Origin: Flavobacterium reichenbachii
GTDB taxonomy: Bacteria > Bacteroidota > Bacteroidia > Flavobacteriales > Flavobacteriaceae
NCBI RefSeq assembly: GCF_002217435.1
Contig: NZ_MUHF01000005.1
Coordinates: forward strand, 124,001 to 188,000
DNA length: 64,000 nt
Reading direction: 5' to 3'
The notes beneath the pieces were generated by a model. It ran no database searches. It was not told where the DNA came from and worked only from the letters and a program-made list of their open reading frames with translations. The translations under genes and the position numbers were made by a program. This document shows, in pieces, positions 53,930 through 63,644 of this stretch. Positions within the stretch are counted from its first letter, which is position 1. Every line of letters starts with the position of its first letter.

Positions 53930-54658
53930 TTAATGAACATCAACTCCGTCAAAATAAATCTCTGTAATCGCAGTGTCATTAAATTTGTCGCCTTTGTAAA
54001 CAGCCGCAATTTCAAACTTCAAAACTAAATCTGTTCCGTTTTTATTGTGTCCAAACGTTCCCAGTTCAAAACTTTGGTCGGTTTTACTGTCTTCGAGATT
54101 TAAGATTCCAAATGGTTTTCCGTTGATACTTAATTTTATTTTTTTTACTCTGTTATTATTTTTCCATGCCGCATCAGATTTCATATATCCATTAGAAATA
54201 ATAATCCTGGTAATCCGCGGACTGTTATTTTTAAAAGAATATTCTACATATTCTCCAATTCCTTCGTCTGATTTACCCTCTACCCAAGCGGTCTGATAGT
54301 CTAGATCATTTGCATTTTTTGCCTGATAATCTATTCCTTTTTCAGCATTTAAAGAAGATGATGCTTTGATTTTATAATTGCCTCCGGCACAATACCAGCT
54401 GCAGCCGCCGCCAATAATATCCCACATACTTTCTACAACTTCACCATACTTTTCAAGCAGGACATTCAATTCTTTTTGCTCTGCTGCGGTAAGATTTTTT
54501 TTTGCTAAAAGTTCATTTTGCCTTTTTATTTCATTATCAATCTTAGCAGTCAAATTTACTTTGTTAATCCGGGAAGGAAAATAGTTTTTTAATTCATTTT
54601 GTGCAAAAATCGAACTCGCTGTAAGGATAAAAAAAGCGGTTAGCATTAAGTTTTTCAT
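53930..54658 (-). CDS. Secreted protein with NADase-type glycan-binding (discoidin-like) domain
   Basis: 242 residues. Signal peptide (ILTASSIFAQ). A charged helix at about 38-75 (LAKKNLTAAEQKELNVLLEKY), then a Cys/Trp stretch GGGCSWYCAGGNYKI. The C-terminal 130 residues look like the discoidin-type glycan-binding domain (DYQTAWVEGKSDEGIGEYVEY, ITRIIISNGYMKSD, RVKKIKLSINGKPFGILNLED). It probably sticks to a glycan outside the inner membrane. Single gene. Confidence 0.75.
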   Translation of the reverse strand: MKNLMLTAFFILTASSIFAQNELKNYFPSRINKVNLTAKIDNEIKRQNELLAKKNLTAAEQKELNVLLEKYGEVVESMWDIIGGGCSWYCAGGNYKIKASSSLNAEKGIDYQAKNANDLDYQTAWVEGKSDEGIGEYVEYSFKNNSPRITRIIISNGYMKSDAAWKNNNRVKKIKLSINGKPFGILNLEDSKTDQSFELGTFGHNKNGTDLVLKFEIAAVYKGDKFNDTAITEIYFDGVDVH

Positions 54659-54786
54659 AGTGGTATTTCGAAATTACTTCCAATTATTATTCTCTATTAA
54701 GGAACGAAAATAACAATATTTTTCTTTAATAAGTAAGATTTTCAATTTGTTCTTTTCTAAAATTCCAATCCAGAAAATAGCAATAT

Positions 54787-54819
54787 AAAAAAAAGCCTGA
54801 TTTATAAAAAATCAGACTT
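54787..54819 (-). terminator. Terminator of the Svx/DUF6055 gene
   Basis: AAGCCTGATTT/AAATCAGACTT with one mismatch and a 5-nt loop, followed on the minus strand by a T tract. It starts 33 nt after the stop at 54852. Confidence 0.75.
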
Positions 54820-54851
54820 TTATATTCAGCTGATTCACAGCTTAAAGAATA

Positions 54852-57086
54852 TTATTTTTTAATAAAGGATTTATTTACAGTCTTGTTTCCAGTTTGAATG
54901 CGCAATAAATAAACACCAGGTTTCAGGTTGCTGCAATTATAAGAAAGATCAATTCTGCCAATCTCATAGATTTGGTTGGTAATTACATCCAATCTTCTTC
55001 CGTTGGTATCGTACAGCGAAACATTTACTTTTTCCAGATCAGTCTGCATAAACGAAACAGTCAGATTACCGCCGGTTGGATTTGGAAAAATATTTAAACT
55101 AACATCAGCCGCCGGATCCAGATTTACAGTGTTGTTACTAAGTGTAATCGTACAAGTTGGTGTGACACTAAAGGCCATTTGTGCAGCAGAAAAGTTAGTA
55201 AAAGCGGTATTAATATCAACATTAGAAACATCACCTGCACCTTTGCCGTCACATTCTGTTCTGCCATTTCTCCAATACGGAAACTGCAAATAAACTCCTG
55301 TTGTAGAACAGCTTCCTATTTCTGCATCACCTCCTACTACCACTGCACCGCCAAAATTTCCGGCAAACAGCATAGCATTTCCTTTTATATTGGCTGTACT
55401 GGTTACAGAACCGCCTTCCATCCAGGCATTTCCTTCTACAACAGCGCTGCTGGATAAAGTTGCATTGTACACACATGCATTGTCTCTCACAATAGCATTT
55501 CCGCTTATGTTTCCGCCGTCTACCATTGCATATCCGTCGATACGGGCATTTCCAGAAAGAGTACCGCCTCTCACAATTGCATAAGGCCCAACATATACAG
55601 AAGATGCTACACTAGCATTATTAGAAATCCATCCGCCGCCGTTTGAATGAATGCGTCCGTTTGTTTTAAGAAATTTTCTAAAATCAGCTGCGGGTTGAAA
55701 TCCTTCCGGATTAGCATTGGCAATTTTTAATTCATAAGGATACCTTCTTTGTTTAGGATATCCTTCGTCCATATTATAATTGACATGCACTTTTGGAGCA
55801 GAAAATACCACCAAAAACATATTGGCTTCTGTTGCAGTATTTAAAGTAAAAGATACTTCTCCGTCTGCATTGTACATTGGGCTGTATCGAGAAATTGTAC
55901 CGTCTGTTTTGGTGGTTACAAAACCATATCGCCATCCGGCCTGCGTTGGGTTTACTTCTGTATGTCCTTTAAATTTAACGGTAACTTTTTTTTCTGTTCC
56001 GGTACAAGTTGGATATAACGGAATTATATTCATTCCGTAATCTTGCGGCGCCCAGTCATTGTTGGTGTAAAACTGATCTGTTGTTCCTGTAACTTTTGTC
56101 AAAAGTGTAAACTGCCTGCTGGTATATCGAGGCATGTAACTTTGTATGGATTTGTAAACTTCTCTGATTTTTTTACCAAAATTACTTGTCGTATTTATTT
56201 GAGAATTCCATTGAATCGGATAATCAAATGCGGGCTGTCTCTGCGCATAACCCCACAAATAATCGTTGAGTTGTTCCTGAGTAAATCCTTTTAATCTTTT
56301 GATCGTTTCAAGCGGATGTTCCTGATTTTTTGATTCTGCCCACATTCTTCTGGTAAAATCAAAACCGTCTTTTTCCTGTACATAATAAAGTAAATGAAAA
56401 TTAGTGTAATGATGTCGGTTAGAAGACCACATAAAATTTCTGGTTTGAATCCATCGGGTCAAAGTTCCGTCTATCTCTGCCCATTGCGGATACGTCTGCG
56501 CACGCATAAAATTGGCATGACCCTCAAAAAACGGTCCGGCCCAATCATAACCTGCAAATGCAGTACCATTTCCTGGATTTTCCTGAATTCGCATCATCAT
56601 CTGCAAGGTATGAGCAAACTCATGAGACAATGCGCCTCCATCCCGCGTTGCTTCCGGATGCACAAACATTGCTCCAATCGTATTGCTAAAAGAACTCGCA
56701 TGCGCAAATGCCTGCAAACGCTCATCTGTAGAGTTCCAGGTATTCATCATCATGATAATGATTTTGTACTTTCCGACATTTGTTGTAGCTGCATTGCTTA
56801 CAAATTTTAAATCTATAACATAACGTTTAAAGCTTTTTTCTAACGTATCTGCTACTGCCTTGGGAACAAAACGAAGCGAAGCATCTGAATAAGCTGCCGG
56901 ATTTGTACCAACTTTATCGCCCCAATAGAGGACAAAATTTTCAGATTGATACATTCTCGAAGTCGATACATTATTATAAAACTCATTGTTAGAATTACTC
57001 CATTCTGTAGGTGTGAACAGGGTTTTCTGAGCCGCAGCAAAGTAACTGCAGAGTAAAAGAAGAACTTGCAAAAAAAGTGTTTTCAT
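54852..57086 (-). CDS. T9SS-exported Svx/AvrXca-like (DUF6055) protein
   Basis: 744 residues. Signal peptide (LLLCSYFAAAQ). The N-terminal half has the metallopeptidase-like motif GGALSHEFAHTLQMM (HExxH type) near 153-167 and matches the Svx/DUF6055 pattern (EFYNNVSTSRMYQSENFVLYWG, RNFMWSSNRHHYTNFHLL). Residues about 480-590 form short repeats (GNARIDGYAMVDGG, GNAIVRDNACV, GNAWMEGGSVTS) as in left-handed beta-helices. The last 80 residues are a type A T9SS sorting domain (NIFPNPTGGNLTVSF, LKPGVYLLRI). Secreted enzyme or adhesin; target unknown. Confidence 0.85.
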   Translation of the reverse strand: MKTLFLQVLLLLCSYFAAAQKTLFTPTEWSNSNNEFYNNVSTSRMYQSENFVLYWGDKVGTNPAAYSDASLRFVPKAVADTLEKSFKRYVIDLKFVSNAATTNVGKYKIIIMMMNTWNSTDERLQAFAHASSFSNTIGAMFVHPEATRDGGALSHEFAHTLQMMMRIQENPGNGTAFAGYDWAGPFFEGHANFMRAQTYPQWAEIDGTLTRWIQTRNFMWSSNRHHYTNFHLLYYVQEKDGFDFTRRMWAESKNQEHPLETIKRLKGFTQEQLNDYLWGYAQRQPAFDYPIQWNSQINTTSNFGKKIREVYKSIQSYMPRYTSRQFTLLTKVTGTTDQFYTNNDWAPQDYGMNIIPLYPTCTGTEKKVTVKFKGHTEVNPTQAGWRYGFVTTKTDGTISRYSPMYNADGEVSFTLNTATEANMFLVVFSAPKVHVNYNMDEGYPKQRRYPYELKIANANPEGFQPAADFRKFLKTNGRIHSNGGGWISNNASVASSVYVGPYAIVRGGTLSGNARIDGYAMVDGGNISGNAIVRDNACVYNATLSSSAVVEGNAWMEGGSVTSTANIKGNAMLFAGNFGGAVVVGGDAEIGSCSTTGVYLQFPYWRNGRTECDGKGAGDVSNVDINTAFTNFSAAQMAFSVTPTCTITLSNNTVNLDPAADVSLNIFPNPTGGNLTVSFMQTDLEKVNVSLYDTNGRRLDVITNQIYEIGRIDLSYNCSNLKPGVYLLRIQTGNKTVNKSFIKK

Positions 57087-57294
57087 ATAAATAATTAATT
57101 TGGGGGGTTAATTTAATATTGAAAAATAATAGTGTCAATTCTACACTAATTTTTTTACGAATATATGTATTAATTATTATATAAATATTAAAAAATATCG
57201 ACGAAATGTTTAATAAATCCGACAAAATACACTTTTTGGCTTTATACGCTATTAGAAGCTATTATTCCCTTTTTGAATAATCTACTGACTAAAA

Positions 57295-57321
57295 CGAAAA
57301 AACTCTCAACAATGTTGAGAG
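57295..57321 (-). terminator. Terminator of the GNAT gene
   Basis: CTCTCAA/TTGAGAG with loop CAATG, followed on the minus strand by TTTTTT, 32 nt after the stop at 57353. Confidence 0.75.
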
Positions 57322-57352
57322 CCTGATAATTTGAGCCGATACGTTTAGAAAA

Positions 57353-57871
57353 TTATTTTTTTTCTAATACTTTCTCGAATGCCTTTCTGGAACTTCCTCT
57401 AAAGAAGACTTCGCCGCAATATTTATATCCATTTTTTTCGAACAAAGCCAGCATTGGAGCGTTATCAAAATTAGTATCTGCTTTTAAACTGTAGATATTA
57501 TTGTCGAGAGCAAAATTTTCAATAGATTGTAACATTACTTTAGAAAATCCCTTTCCCAGATATTTTTCTGAAACAGCAACTCTATGATACACAATAAAGT
57601 CATCATTAGTAAGCCATTCGCCTTTAATTTCTGCATATGCGGGCTCATTATTGATCATAATCGAGCAATACCCGATAATATCTTTTTGGTTTAATAAAAC
57701 AAAACCATAACCGTTTTCAATATCTTTTTGAACTACTTCCGGATTAGGATAACCATCCTGCCATTGACTGCTTCCTTCTTCTTTTCGTTTTTTAATCGCA
57801 TACTGCAAAATTTCCCAAATCGCATCAATTTGGTCCATTTCTGCCTTTTCAAATTTATAATCTATCTGCAT
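57353..57871 (-). CDS. GNAT-family N-acetyltransferase
   Basis: 172 residues of the GNAT fold: an N-terminal helix with IWEILQYAIKKRKEEGSSQW, strand YGFVLLNQKDIIGYCSIMI, the acetyl-CoA region VYHRVAVSEKYLGKGFSKVML (V-x-x-x-x-G-K/x-G) near 105-125 and the C-terminal ADTNFDNAPMLALFEKNGY. Substrate unknown. A TATCTTTG box lies 26 nt upstream and its own terminator follows. Confidence 0.88.
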   Translation of the reverse strand: MQIDYKFEKAEMDQIDAIWEILQYAIKKRKEEGSSQWQDGYPNPEVVQKDIENGYGFVLLNQKDIIGYCSIMINNEPAYAEIKGEWLTNDDFIVYHRVAVSEKYLGKGFSKVMLQSIENFALDNNIYSLKADTNFDNAPMLALFEKNGYKYCGEVFFRGSSRKAFEKVLEKK

Positions 57872-57897
57872 TTTTTTAATTCTTTTTAAGCATTCTT

Positions 57898-57905
57898 CAA
57901 AGATA
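57898..57905 (-). promoter_or_regulatory. Candidate -7 box (TATCTTTG) of the GNAT gene
   Basis: Minus-strand TATCTTTG fits TAnnTTTG and ends 26 nt before the ATG at 57871. Confidence 0.45.
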
Positions 57906-58036
57906 ACTCTTATTCTTAATCAGGACAAAATTCCTATTATTTAAAGTTTAAGAATATACTAAAAGTGTTATATTTTTTAAAAAATTCAAGGCAAAACGCG
58001 TTATTATTAGTAACTTAAATTTTCAAACAATCATAA

Positions 58037-60217
58037 ATGATGAAAAAATTACGAATTTCACTAATTAATATACACGGCCTTTTGAAAGGTTCCGGTCTCG
58101 AAATAGGCCGCGATGCAGATAACGGCGGGCAAACTAAATACGTTTACGAACTTGCAGAATTTTTATCGCAGCACAAAGATGTAGAACACGTTCATTTATT
58201 TACAAGACTCATTGATGATCCGGCACTTTCTCCCGAATATGCAGTTCCTGTAGAGATTATTAACGAAAAACTTGACATTAGAAGAATTCCATTTCTGGGA
58301 AAAAAATACAAAGCAAAAGAAGAACTTTGGGAAGGCCTGGATACTTTTGTAAATGGCGTCATGCAGCACATCAAACAGCACAATATATATCCGGACTGGA
58401 TTCATTCTCATTATGGAGATGCCGGTTACGCTGCTGCAGAATTATCAGCTGTATTAAATATTCCCTTTGCCCATACCGGACATTCACTCGGATTTTATAA
58501 AAAGAAAAAATTACTGGAAAGCGGTGAATCTGAAGAAGATATTGAAAAGAAATTTAAATTTAAAGCAAGAATAGCTGCCGAAGAAAAAACACTCGAACTG
58601 TCTGAATTTATAGTTACTTCTACAGAACAGGAAATTGAAACCTACAAAGCTTACAAAAACTTTGAATTCGGAAAATACCACGCCATTTCACCCGGAATTG
58701 ATACTCGAAAATTTGTTCCGTATTATTATCAGGAACCGGACAGCATAAAACACATGGAAGAAACACAGCGAAAATACTGGGTTTCTGAAACTGTTTCTAA
58801 GTTCTTAACCAATCCGCATAAACCTATTATTCTGGCTCTTTCGAGGCCTGACCGTCATAAAAATCTTCATACTTTAATAGACGTTTACGGTAAAGACAAA
58901 GAACTCCAGAGTATTGCTAATCTGGTCATTTTTGCAGGTATCCGCAAGGATATTATGAAAATGCCCGAATCTGAAAAAAATGTTCTGACTGATTTATTGC
59001 TGTTAATGGACAAATACGATCTGTACGGGAAAATGGCGATTCCTAAAAAACACGACGTTGAGAATGAGGTTTCTATTATTTATCGCTATGCGGCAGAAAA
59101 GCGCGGCGTTTTTGTAAATCTTGCACTTCATGAAAATTTTGGTCTTACGGTAATTGAGTCTGCAAGTTCCGGACTTCCGGTAATCGTTACCAAAAACGGC
59201 GGTCCTTCTGAAATTATTCCAGTCTGCCAAAACGGAGAATTAGTGGATCCACAGGATGAAAATCAAATTAAAAAAGCGTTAATACAAGTTTTGACTGACG
59301 AAAATAAATGGAAATATTATTCTAATAATGGTGCCACCAACATTCAGAAACACTACAGCTGGCTGAGTCATGTTGATCAATATGTTGATCTTATTAACGA
59401 AAACCTGTCGCTTTCTTCTGGCTTAGGAATCAAAAAACAGCAGTATACCAATATAAACATTGGCCGTTTGAAAAGAAAAGTCGAAAATTTATTGGTTTCG
59501 GATATCGACGGAACGCTAATTGAACCTAAACTAAACAATCCCGGACTCGAAGAATTAAAAACGCATCTTACCAACAGAACCGATAAGATGGCTTTTGCTA
59601 TGGCATCTGGCAGAAATCTTGAATTGGTAAAAAAAGTTATTAATGAAGAGCAGTTTCCGCTGCCCGATTTTATTATCTGTTCTGTGGGCACAGAAATATA
59701 TTATACTAACGGTACAGATTATATTTTAGACAAAGGCTGGGCAAAATTCCTTTCGGGACGCTGGAAAAGAGACGATATTGAAAATCGATTAAAATCGATT
59801 AAATGGATTAAGCTTCAGGAAGAAGAAGCTCAGAATCCTTATAAAATTTCTTATTACTATGAAAAGGAACACTACAATCATGAAGAATTAATCACAGCTC
59901 TGGGAACGGGATGGTATAAAGTAAATATTATTCCGAGTCACGGGCAGTTTCTGGATTTTATTCCGAAAAGAGCATCAAAAGGAAATGCTATTAAGTTTTT
60001 ATGCCGAAAATGGTCTATTCCTCTAACAAATGTAATTGCAGCCGGAGATTCTGGAAATGACATTGATATGTTTAGAGGCCCCGTTAAAGGAATTATCGTA
60101 GGAAACCGAAGTGCAGAATTAGCATCGTACGAAACCAATAAAAGTATTTATGTTGCAAAAAGCGCCGCTTCACTTGGTATTTTAGAAGGATTAAAACATT
60201 ATAAAATCATTAAATAA
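58037..60217 (+). CDS. Sucrose-phosphate synthase fused to sucrose-phosphatase-like HAD domain
   Basis: 726 residues, no signal peptide. The N-terminal GT4 part has the sucrose-phosphate-synthase opening SLINIHGLLKGSGLEIGRD with DNGGQTKYVYELAEFL, HTGHSLG, and the donor-binding HENFGLTVIESASSGLPVI with KNGGPSEI. From about 482 a HAD domain follows: LLVSDIDGTLIEP (motif I) and IAAGDSGNDIDMF (motif IV). Together these would make sucrose 6-phosphate from UDP/ADP-glucose and remove the phosphate. A mannosylfructose-type product is an alternative. A second ATG at 58040 is an equally possible start. The GH32-like gene follows after 8 bp. Confidence 0.88.
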   Translation: MMKKLRISLINIHGLLKGSGLEIGRDADNGGQTKYVYELAEFLSQHKDVEHVHLFTRLIDDPALSPEYAVPVEIINEKLDIRRIPFLGKKYKAKEELWEGLDTFVNGVMQHIKQHNIYPDWIHSHYGDAGYAAAELSAVLNIPFAHTGHSLGFYKKKKLLESGESEEDIEKKFKFKARIAAEEKTLELSEFIVTSTEQEIETYKAYKNFEFGKYHAISPGIDTRKFVPYYYQEPDSIKHMEETQRKYWVSETVSKFLTNPHKPIILALSRPDRHKNLHTLIDVYGKDKELQSIANLVIFAGIRKDIMKMPESEKNVLTDLLLLMDKYDLYGKMAIPKKHDVENEVSIIYRYAAEKRGVFVNLALHENFGLTVIESASSGLPVIVTKNGGPSEIIPVCQNGELVDPQDENQIKKALIQVLTDENKWKYYSNNGATNIQKHYSWLSHVDQYVDLINENLSLSSGLGIKKQQYTNINIGRLKRKVENLLVSDIDGTLIEPKLNNPGLEELKTHLTNRTDKMAFAMASGRNLELVKKVINEEQFPLPDFIICSVGTEIYYTNGTDYILDKGWAKFLSGRWKRDDIENRLKSIKWIKLQEEEAQNPYKISYYYEKEHYNHEELITALGTGWYKVNIIPSHGQFLDFIPKRASKGNAIKFLCRKWSIPLTNVIAAGDSGNDIDMFRGPVKGIIVGNRSAELASYETNKSIYVAKSAASLGILEGLKHYKIIK

Positions 60218-60225
60218 ATAATAAA

Positions 60226-61752
60226 ATGTATTCAAGTTCAGGATTTAGCAATTGGGAAATCGGAGATGTTGATGTATTTATAGACGAAAAAGGTGTTCAT
60301 CATTTATTTCATTTAATTATTCCAAATCACGATTACATAGCACATGCAGTATCAAAAGACGGCCTTTCCTGGAAAAGGGTCAAAAATGCACTTTGGGTTG
60401 GAGAACCGGGAGAATGGGATGATGATATGTTATGGACCATGCACGTCAGCAAAAAAACAGAAGGAAAAGGGTATGAACTCTATTACACTGGTCTTAAACG
60501 TCAGGACAAAGGTATTGAGCAGAAAATAGGAAGAGCCATTTCTGATGATTTGATTCATTGGACTAAAGAAAATTTATACGGTCTGCCTTTTAAAAGTGAA
60601 GCACCACATTACGAAGGCCCGCAGAATAATCCCAGAGAATGGATTAGTTTCCGCGATCCCTTTAAATATCAATACAAAGGAGACGATTATCTGCTGATTT
60701 GCGCCAGAAGTGCTTCGGGACCGACTTACAGAAGAGGCTGTATCGCCATTGCCAAAAGAGAAAAAAGCGGTTTTGTACTGCAAAAACCACTTCATATTCC
60801 CTATGTTTATGATGATGTAGAATGTCCGTGTATTATCGAGATTAAAGGCACACATTATTTAATTGGCTCTATTAGAGAAGATATTAAAGTTCGTTATTGG
60901 TCTGCTTCTGAATTTAGAGGCGAATATTCTGCTTTTCACAATAATGTATTGCTGCCACAAGGTAATTATGCTGCAAGAGTGGTAAAAGACGGAAGTCATT
61001 TTTTGGTTTATAATTTTTATTTTGCCGACGGAAATGTAAATACGCATCGTGTAATTCCGCCGCCAAAAGAACTGGACATTGATTCCAGCGGAAGGCTGTT
61101 ATTAAAGTCTTATTATATTTGGGAAAAACTATATCAGAAAACCATACTGCAAAAAGATCTGCCGCAGCCGCTGCCGGTTTTAGGAAATCCGACTGCATCT
61201 TCTACGATTGAAGATAAGTGGACTTTTGGATGCCGAAGCGGTTATGAAATTTATAGTTTTGAAAAACCTTCTATCGATTTTGTGTGGGAAGGAACATTGT
61301 CTGTTGAGGGAATGGGAAAAACGGGATTTGTAATCGAATGTGACAAAGAAGGAACCGCGTATTACATATCGATTGATTTTATGAATGGTTTTGTACAGTT
61401 TAGAGCTTGGGGATTTAACGAAAAAGATGTAAAAAACAATTTCATTTTCGAAAACATACAAACCAATCAATTTGAAATTAAAGACGAAAAACAGATTTAT
61501 TTTAAGATTATCCGTTACGGAAATTACTACGAACTTTCGATTAATGATGTTGTAAAACTGACTTTGCTTGATTTTAAATATAATGAAGGAAAGGTTGGTA
61601 TTTATGTTTGTTCTGCAATTATTTCTATAAGTGATTCTAAAATGCACGTTCTGCCTGAACCTGAAAATGAATACGCAACTTCTGATCCCGATAAATATCT
61701 AAAAGATTATTCGCGAATAGTACAAATGCCGCCAGACGGAAAAAATTTATAA
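60226..61752 (+). CDS. Cytoplasmic GH32/GH68-like beta-fructosidase-type enzyme
   Basis: 508 residues without a signal peptide. The five-bladed propeller part (about 1-315) has the family marks: EIGDVDVFIDEKG (possible nucleophile Asp), SFRDPFKY (RDP, near 142-146) and DVECPCII (EC acid/base, near 195). A C-terminal beta-sandwich at about 325-480 (TFGCRSGYEIYSFEKP, GKTGFVIECDKEGTAYYIS) follows. It should act on a fructoside such as sucrose made by the gene before it. Whether it hydrolyses or transfers is unknown. Confidence 0.78.
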   Translation: MYSSSGFSNWEIGDVDVFIDEKGVHHLFHLIIPNHDYIAHAVSKDGLSWKRVKNALWVGEPGEWDDDMLWTMHVSKKTEGKGYELYYTGLKRQDKGIEQKIGRAISDDLIHWTKENLYGLPFKSEAPHYEGPQNNPREWISFRDPFKYQYKGDDYLLICARSASGPTYRRGCIAIAKREKSGFVLQKPLHIPYVYDDVECPCIIEIKGTHYLIGSIREDIKVRYWSASEFRGEYSAFHNNVLLPQGNYAARVVKDGSHFLVYNFYFADGNVNTHRVIPPPKELDIDSSGRLLLKSYYIWEKLYQKTILQKDLPQPLPVLGNPTASSTIEDKWTFGCRSGYEIYSFEKPSIDFVWEGTLSVEGMGKTGFVIECDKEGTAYYISIDFMNGFVQFRAWGFNEKDVKNNFIFENIQTNQFEIKDEKQIYFKIIRYGNYYELSINDVVKLTLLDFKYNEGKVGIYVCSAIISISDSKMHVLPEPENEYATSDPDKYLKDYSRIVQMPPDGKNL

Positions 61753-61786
61753 AAAAAGAGTCCTGATTTAGAATCAGGACTTTTTA
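61751..61786. terminator. Bidirectional terminator
   Basis: Perfect stem AGTCCTGATT/AATCAGGACT with loop TAG, A run on the left and T run on the right, placed between the convergent GH32-like and PL11 genes. It can serve both. Confidence 0.88.
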
Positions 61787-63637
61787 TTATTTCTTTATCG
61801 GCACTAAAACAATATTGGGTTTTGGTGCAGGTTTCATACCAAATCCCATATAAAAACTAGTATGTGGCGGTTGATTGTAACCCACATTCTGCCAAGCAAT
61901 ACTCAATCTATACTGCGGATCGTGCATTAAAGTATACTGTCTTATTTCGGTTGGAATTGTCGTTGAATAAATTCTAAGTTCTTTATTATCTTCTGATCTA
62001 AGAATTAATTCTTCGCGCCAATCGCCAAAAATATCTGCAGAAAGTGCCGGAGTCGATTTTGTGCCGTTATTAGAAACTGCTCCAGCTGCAGTAAACAATC
62101 TTCCTTTATTATATTTATCGATGTAATTAGAATTGAGTAATTCCCGAGAAGAATCTCCATCCCAATAAATTAAAAAATTGGCTGCCGTCGGTGCGTCGCC
62201 CAGTTTATTTCCTTTCATATCAAATAAATATTTAGAACCAGACCACCAGCATTGCGCTCCAATTCTTGTTGGATCAATATTATCTGCCACCCCTCTGCCT
62301 ACATCTTCATTTGGAGAAGCGGTAAACAAAACTTTTCCATCGGCTGCGGCAAACAATGTAACTCCCGGACCTGTAGTTCCGTTTTCAATTTCATGAATTC
62401 CAAAAACTTCCAAACCCGGAACATCAAGATCCAAATCCGAAACATGAATTGCGTCTCCGTGTCTAAAACCCGTTGTATACAATCCTTTTCCATCATCATC
62501 GACACACATTGACCCGTATATAATTTCATCTTTTCCGTCATGATCTACATCTGCCACAGTTAGATTATGATTTCCCATTCCGGAATACGGATTCTCAGCA
62601 TCTTTACTGTCAAAAACCCATCTCGAAGTCAGTTTTTTATTTTTAAAATCCCATGCTGCCAAAACAGTTCTTCCGTAATAACCACGGCACATCACAACAC
62701 TCGGATGTATCCCGTCTAAGTAAGCAACACAAGCCGTAAAACGATCAATTCTGTTTCCTTTAGCATCATTGCCTCCGCTTCCTCCTCTTCCGCCCCATCC
62801 GGCTAAATCACCGCGTTCTGCAATATAATCGACAGTAGTAATCACTTTTCCGGTTCTTCCGTCAAAAACAGAAAGATACTCCGGTCCTTTTAAGATTTTT
62901 CCATAAACAGGAGAATTTGGATCTCGTTCTACCCAGTCTTTTGATGCATCTCCAATAACTGTGTCTGCGCTGTCTGTAGTTCCGTCTGCAGTTTTACAGA
63001 CAAACTCCGCAATTCCGTCGCCGTCCAGATCATAAACCATAAATTGGGAATAATGTGCGCCTTCGCGAATGTTTTTTCCTAAATTAATCTGCCACAAAAA
63101 CTTCCCTTCCAAAGTATAAGCTTGAAATATAGGCGGATCTGTAATTCCTGTATGCGAATTGTCATGCGCTTTTCCAGTCATGTGTACAATCAATTCGTAT
63201 TTTCCGTCACCGTTTAGATCGCCTGCCGAAAGGTCATTCGGAATATATCCTTCAACTGCTTTTATCGGAATCGGCAGATATTCTTTATCTAAACTGTTGG
63301 CGGCAATGGTAAAACTTCCCGGCGCTTCAGTTTCTTTTCCTTTCAAAACTGTTTTTACAAACCAAGTATTTTCTTCTTGTACGTTAGCTTTTGTGTCCAA
63401 AAAATTGGTTGCTCCAACAATCGGTTTGTCATTTAATTTTACGGCTTTTTTACTTGCTGTTTTTCGATATAAATTAAAAGCGAGATCATTAGAATCTGTC
63501 CCTAAAACGCGCCATCCAATAAAGAACTGACCTTTATCTTTTATGGCAATAACGCCGCGATCTAAATTTTCCATTTGCCTTTGACTCGAAACTGTCATAC
63601 TCACAAAAAACAATAAAAAGAGAATATATTTTTTCAT
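61787..63637 (-). CDS. Rhamnogalacturonan lyase, PL11 family
   Basis: 616 residues. Signal peptide (FVSMTVSSQ). PL11 features: RQMENLDRGVIAI and FIGWRVLGTDSNDLAFNLYR at the start, several Ca-binding-like turns (AGDLNGDGKYELI, DLDGDGIAEFVCKTADGT, ADVDHDGKDEIIYG), and GDWREELILRS with YTLMHDPQYRL at the end. It cleaves the rhamnose-galacturonate backbone of pectin by beta-elimination, outside the cytoplasm. It lies next to a second exported or carbohydrate-type gene at the right edge. Confidence 0.92.
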   Translation of the reverse strand: MKKYILFLLFFVSMTVSSQRQMENLDRGVIAIKDKGQFFIGWRVLGTDSNDLAFNLYRKTASKKAVKLNDKPIVGATNFLDTKANVQEENTWFVKTVLKGKETEAPGSFTIAANSLDKEYLPIPIKAVEGYIPNDLSAGDLNGDGKYELIVHMTGKAHDNSHTGITDPPIFQAYTLEGKFLWQINLGKNIREGAHYSQFMVYDLDGDGIAEFVCKTADGTTDSADTVIGDASKDWVERDPNSPVYGKILKGPEYLSVFDGRTGKVITTVDYIAERGDLAGWGGRGGSGGNDAKGNRIDRFTACVAYLDGIHPSVVMCRGYYGRTVLAAWDFKNKKLTSRWVFDSKDAENPYSGMGNHNLTVADVDHDGKDEIIYGSMCVDDDGKGLYTTGFRHGDAIHVSDLDLDVPGLEVFGIHEIENGTTGPGVTLFAAADGKVLFTASPNEDVGRGVADNIDPTRIGAQCWWSGSKYLFDMKGNKLGDAPTAANFLIYWDGDSSRELLNSNYIDKYNKGRLFTAAGAVSNNGTKSTPALSADIFGDWREELILRSEDNKELRIYSTTIPTEIRQYTLMHDPQYRLSIAWQNVGYNQPPHTSFYMGFGMKPAPKPNIVLVPIKK

Positions 63638-63644
63638 AGAATTT

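Noticed and set aside
56394..56810. 138-codon plus-strand ORF opposite the DUF6055 gene
   Set aside because: Cys/Arg-rich nonsense composition typical of antisense reading of the HExxH region.
61180..61647. 155-codon minus-strand ORF opposite the GH32-like gene
   Set aside because: No signal, domain or start context; the plus strand is clearly coding.
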